From Streptomyces sp. NBC_01335 (GTDB lineage: Bacteria; Actinomycetota; Actinomycetes; Streptomycetales; Streptomycetaceae), in assembly GCF_035953295.1 (NCBI RefSeq), contig NZ_CP108370.1, positions 7,735,001-7,799,000 on the forward strand: a stretch of DNA of 64,000 nucleotides, written 5' to 3'. Under the pieces are notes generated by a model. The model did not search any database. It was given only the letters and a program-made list of their open reading frames with translations, and was not told the DNA's origin. The first letter of the stretch is position 1. The number at the start of each line of letters is the position of its first letter. A program made the position numbers and the translations under genes. Positions 61,539-64,000 of the stretch are shown in pieces.

Positions 61539-61910
61539 ATGACGCAGTGGAACAGCGCCGAGCTGGAGCAGATCGGCGCCGCCGAAGAGCTGGATCTCGA
61601 GTCCGAGCGGGGCGACGGAACGCTGCGCGCCCCGGTGACGATGTGGGTCGTCCGGGCCGGCGACCACCTGTACGTCCGCTCGGTCAAGGGCACCACGGGG
61701 CCCTGGTACCGCGGCGCGCAGACCCGGCACCAGGGCCGCATCGAGGCCGGCGGGGTACGCCGGGAGGTGGCCTTCCACGAAGCCGGCTCCGGCGAGTACG
61801 CCGGTGTGGACACCGCGTACCGGGAGAAGTACGCGCACTACCCGAGCATCGTCGGACACGTCCTGACCGATCTCTCCCGCGCCGCCACCCTCCGCCTGGA
61901 ACCGCGCTGA
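61539..61910 (+). CDS. DUF2255 family protein
   Basis: A 123-residue protein reading LRAPVTMWVVRAGDHLYVRSVKGTTGPWYRGAQTRHQGRIEAGG and VDTAYREKYAHYPSIVGHVL. This is the DUF2255 pattern, a small split-barrel-like fold also met in nitroreductase-type F420/FMN proteins. The ATG at 61539 has a GAAAGGAG ribosome site. It is followed by a decayed dehydrogenase gene and a truncated CMD gene, with which such proteins often share an operon. Confidence 0.85.
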   Translation: MTQWNSAELEQIGAAEELDLESERGDGTLRAPVTMWVVRAGDHLYVRSVKGTTGPWYRGAQTRHQGRIEAGGVRREVAFHEAGSGEYAGVDTAYREKYAHYPSIVGHVLTDLSRAATLRLEPR

Positions 61911-61963
61911 GCTGCTGAGCCCCCCTGCACTCCAACGCCCCCACGATTCGAGGAGCCGCGCCG

Positions 61964-62607
61964 ATGCGTGCCACCTTCATGTACGGGCCCGGCGACGTCC
62001 GGGTCGAGAACGCCCCCGACCCGCGGATCGTCGAGCCCACCGACGCGATCGTCCGGATCACCCTGGCCGGACCGTCACCGTCACCGTGATCGGCGACGGC
62101 GCGGTGGGCCTGTCCGCCGTGCTGGCCTCGGCCCGCATGGGCGCCGAGCGCATCATCCTCATGGGCCGCCACACCTCCCGCACCGACCTCGGCAAGGAAT
62201 GGGGCGCCACCGAGGTCGTCGCCGAACGCGGCGAGGAGGGCGTCGCCCAGGTGATGGACCTGACCGGCGGCGCAGGTTCCCACGCCGTCCTGGAGGCGGT
62301 CGGGCTGATGCCCGCCTACGAGCAGGCGTACGGCATCGTCCGCCCCGGCGGGGTCATCTCCCGCGTCGGAGTGCCGCAGTACGAGGAGGCCCCGGTCGGC
62401 TTCGGCTCGCTGTTCGGGAAGAACGCACAGCTCGCCGGTGGGCCTGCCCCGGTCCGCGCCTACCTGGAACCCGCGATCGAGGACGTGCTCGCCGGCCGCA
62501 TCGACCCCGGCAGGGTCTTCGACCACGAGGTCGGTCTCGACCAGGTCGCCGACGCCTACCGGGCGATGGACGACCGCAGCCGCCTCAAGGTGATGGTGCG
62601 CCCGTGA
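61964..62607 (+). pseudogene. Zinc-dependent alcohol dehydrogenase, internally deleted
   Basis: The N-terminus (MRATFMYGPGDVRVENAPDP ... EPTDAIVRITLAG, from ATG 61964 with a GAGGAG ribosome site) runs to about 62072. The frame then jumps to the nucleotide-binding half, VTVIGDGAVGLSAVLASARMGAERIILMGRH, ending DRSRLKVMVRP at 62607. The GroES-like catalytic part with the zinc ligands (about 120 residues expected) is missing and the two parts are in different frames. The C-terminal half could still be translated alone from a GTG at 62086, but would not be an active dehydrogenase. Confidence 0.85.
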
Positions 62608-62957
62608 CCGCCCGCAAGCCCAACCCCGCAGCCACCGCCGCGCACGAGCGGCTCTTCCCCGGCCAGGTCTCCACGCTCGCCGTCACCGACCCGGAACTGA
62701 CCGAGTACTTCGACAACTTCGCCTTCGACGAGGTCCTGCGCCACACCGGCGACCTGGACGAGCGCACCCGGCTGATGACCCAGCTGGCGGCGATGATCGC
62801 GGTCGGCGCTGTCTCCGAGTACCGGGTGATGCTCGGCGCCGCCCTCACCGTCGGCGTCACGCCGGTGGAGGCGAAGGAGATCGTTCCGGCGCACACGCCG
62901 GGCCGGTGCGGGCCTCCCGGCAAGTCACCGAACTCGCCCTCGGCGTACCGCACCTGA
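62604..62957 (+). CDS. Carboxymuconolactone decarboxylase-like protein, C-terminally truncated
   Basis: A 117-residue frame beginning at a GTG that overlaps the dehydrogenase stop (GTGA). It matches the CMD family up to DERTRLMTQLAAMIAVGAVSEYRVMLGAALTVGVTPVEAKEIV. Normal members then continue with a YxAxPYxG-type helix and a further segment; here the frame ends in unrelated Pro/Ser-rich residues (PAHTPGRCGPPGKSPNSPS). It is probably inactive. A 3' deletion joined it to the promoter of the Rrf2 gene. Confidence 0.7.
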   Translation: MTARKPNPAATAAHERLFPGQVSTLAVTDPELTEYFDNFAFDEVLRHTGDLDERTRLMTQLAAMIAVGAVSEYRVMLGAALTVGVTPVEAKEIVPAHTPGRCGPPGKSPNSPSAYRT

Positions 62958-62991
62958 CGTGTTTCCCGCGATTCCTCGCCACCAAGAACCT

Positions 62992-63006
62992 GGACATGTA
63001 CTGTCC
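62992..63006. promoter_or_regulatory. Candidate Rrf2 autoregulatory site
   Basis: GGACA-TGTAC-TGTCC, a 15-bp dyad ending 5 bp before the Rrf2 start codon. It overlaps where the ribosome site or promoter must be. Confidence 0.6.
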
Positions 63007-63011
63007 TGGTC

Positions 63012-63491
63012 ATGCGGATGAGCGCGGGAGTCGAGTGGGGGCTGCACTGCTGCCTGACGTTGGCATGGCTCGGGGACACCGAGGCGGTGTCGACGGCGAA
63101 GCTCGCGGTCTGGTTCGACCTGCCACCGGCCTACCTGAACAAGCAGTTGCAGGCGCTGAACCGGGCGGGCATCCTCACCTCGACTCCGGGGCCCCGGGGC
63201 GGGTTCCGGCTGGCCCGGCGGCCCGAGCGGATCACGCTCATGGATGTCGTCGCCGCCGTCGACGGCGCGGACGACCTCTTCCAGTGCACCGAGATCCGGC
63301 AGCGCGGAGCGGGAGCGGAGGCCCCGGTCCAGGAGTTCCGGCAGCCGTGCGGCATCGCCGGCGCGATGCTCCGGGCCGAACTGGCGTGGCGCCGGGAGCT
63401 CGCCGCGCAGACCCTGGCGGACGTGATGGCCGCCGCACCCGCCTCCGCCGCCGAACGCGCCCGGCGCCACCACGCGCGCGTCAGCGGCTGA
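63012..63491 (+). CDS. Rrf2-family transcriptional regulator
   Basis: A 159-residue winged-helix regulator: MSAGVEWGLHCCLTLAWLG, STAKLAVWFDLPPAYLNKQLQALNRAGILTSTPGPRGGFRLAR (the wing with RGGFRL), and a C-terminal region with FQCTEIRQRG and RQPCGIAGAM. Only two C-terminal Cys align with the iron-sulphur region, so a cluster as in IscR is uncertain. It probably represses the MFS gene downstream and itself, through the dyad at 62992-63006. Confidence 0.9.
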   Translation: MRMSAGVEWGLHCCLTLAWLGDTEAVSTAKLAVWFDLPPAYLNKQLQALNRAGILTSTPGPRGGFRLARRPERITLMDVVAAVDGADDLFQCTEIRQRGAGAEAPVQEFRQPCGIAGAMLRAELAWRRELAAQTLADVMAAAPASAAERARRHHARVSG

Positions 63492-63494
63492 CCC

Positions 63495-63598
63495 CCCGCG
63501 TCGGCCGCTGATGCGCGTATCGGTCGGCTGACGCACGACACGTCGGGCCGCTGACATGCGTATCGGTGGGCTGACGTGCGCGTCGGTGGATGACCGTC
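63495..63598. repeat. Degenerate ~20-23-bp tandem repeats
   Basis: About five units of a CGTATCGGTGGGCTGACGTG-like sequence follow the Rrf2 stop and precede the MFS gene. Units vary (CGTCGGCCGCTGATG, CGTATCGGTCGGCTGACG, CGTCGGGCCGCTGACATG). Confidence 0.7.
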
Positions 63599-63640
63599 TG
63601 CGGCACCCGTGGAACCAACACACACCTGAGGAGAATCTGG

Positions 63641-64000
63641 ATGTCCAGTGTCTCGATTTTATCCGGTAGCCGACCGGCCGGCCGCGGGACGCCGACGGGT
63701 CGGAGTGGACTGTCGTCCACCCTGGTACTGGCCCTGGGCACCCTCGCCGTCGGCACGGACGCCTTCGTCGTCGCCGGATTCCTGCCGTCGATGGCCGACG
63801 AGCTGCACGTGTCGTCGACCGCGGCCGGACAGTCCGTCACGGTGTTCGCGGCGGCCTACGCCGTCCTCTCGCCCGTCCTCGCCACGGCGACCGTCCGGCT
63901 GCCCCGCCGGGCCCTGCTGGTCGCCGCGCTGATCACGCTCGGCCTGGCCAACGTGGGGTCGGCGCTCGCACCGAACCTGGCCGTACTGCTCGTCAGCCGG
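63641..64000 (+). CDS. MFS transporter, DHA1-like (3' end outside window)
   Basis: The first 120 residues of a drug-type major facilitator: helix 1 TLVLALGTLAVGTDAFVVAGFLPSMADEL, helix 2 AGQSVTVFAAAYAVLSPVLA, helix 3 RALLVAALITLGLANVGSALAP. The AxxTDAFVVAGFLP segment is typical of the AraJ/Cmx-type DHA1 exporters. The ATG has a GAGGAG ribosome site. It lies downstream of the Rrf2 regulator, which probably controls it. Confidence 0.88.
   Translation, partial: MSSVSILSGSRPAGRGTPTGRSGLSSTLVLALGTLAVGTDAFVVAGFLPSMADELHVSSTAAGQSVTVFAAAYAVLSPVLATATVRLPRRALLVAALITLGLANVGSALAPNLAVLLVSR

Noticed and set aside
1..64000. tRNA or rRNA genes
   Set aside because: Scanned for T-loop GGTTCGAxTCC-type sequences and rRNA landmarks; the few GGTTCGA hits (near 1580 and 46738) lie in protein-like sequence without cloverleaf partners.

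Overview
The window is high-GC (roughly 70 percent) DNA with GTG starts, strong third-codon-position GC bias, ATGA/GTGA gene overlaps, Tat-type signal peptides, CebR boxes and Lsr2-like domains. All of this points to a Streptomyces chromosome or a close relative. The mix of insertion debris, decaying genes, secreted hydrolases and a specialised-metabolite locus fits an accessory or arm-proximal region. No rRNA, tRNA or CRISPR array was seen.

Layout. 1-2.85 kb is a mobile-element graveyard: the 3' end of an IS5-like transposase, a methyltransferase, a second IS5-like transposase wreck interrupted by a MITE, and a SMI1/KNR4-Lsr2 gene split by a related MITE. 2.9-8.8 kb is regulatory: a large LuxR (LAL) ATPase regulator, a DUF3224 protein, an RsbW-like ATPase and a SigK-like sigma/anti-sigma pair. 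8.9-17.2 kb is a five-gene minus-strand operon: Pls/PosA-type membrane peptide polymerase with its own carrier domain, half-condensation-adenylation-carrier NRPS, SyrP-like Fe/2OG oxygenase, SbnB and SbnA. SbnA and SbnB make L-2,3-diaminopropionate, so the operon looks like a split machine for a diaminopropionate-containing (oligo/poly)peptide. It is the best candidate here for an undescribed system. 17.5-25.6 kb encodes a MacB/FtsX-type exporter: ATPase plus two giant permeases, with a second ATPase divergent.

25.8-30.4 kb holds LysR, TetR and LacI regulators, a SnoaL-like protein, an unknown protein and gene remnants. 30.4-33.4 kb is a cellulose module: a CebR-like repressor, three CebR boxes and two GH6 cellulases. 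33.5-46.5 kb is mixed: a 64-residue peptide ORF, a small secreted protein, aldehyde dehydrogenase, Tat-exported alpha/beta hydrolase, peptide deformylase, TetR, LLM oxidoreductase, acyl-CoA-dehydrogenase-fold flavoenzyme, CGNR regulator, P450, and an ECF sigma / membrane protein / protein mannosyltransferase operon.

46.8-59.4 kb contains a DUF6357-like protein, a HAD protein and a sugar-utilisation locus. That locus has a LacI regulator, binding protein, two permeases, GH2, a secreted GH93/sialidase-like enzyme with ricin-type lectin, and GH76. A perfect TACATCGATGTA palindrome stands before both the transporter operon and the GH93-like gene and is the probable LacI operator. 59.6-64 kb has a TPP-riboswitch-controlled NCS1 permease, a DUF2255 protein, a decayed dehydrogenase/CMD pair, an Rrf2 regulator and the start of an MFS transporter cut by the window edge.
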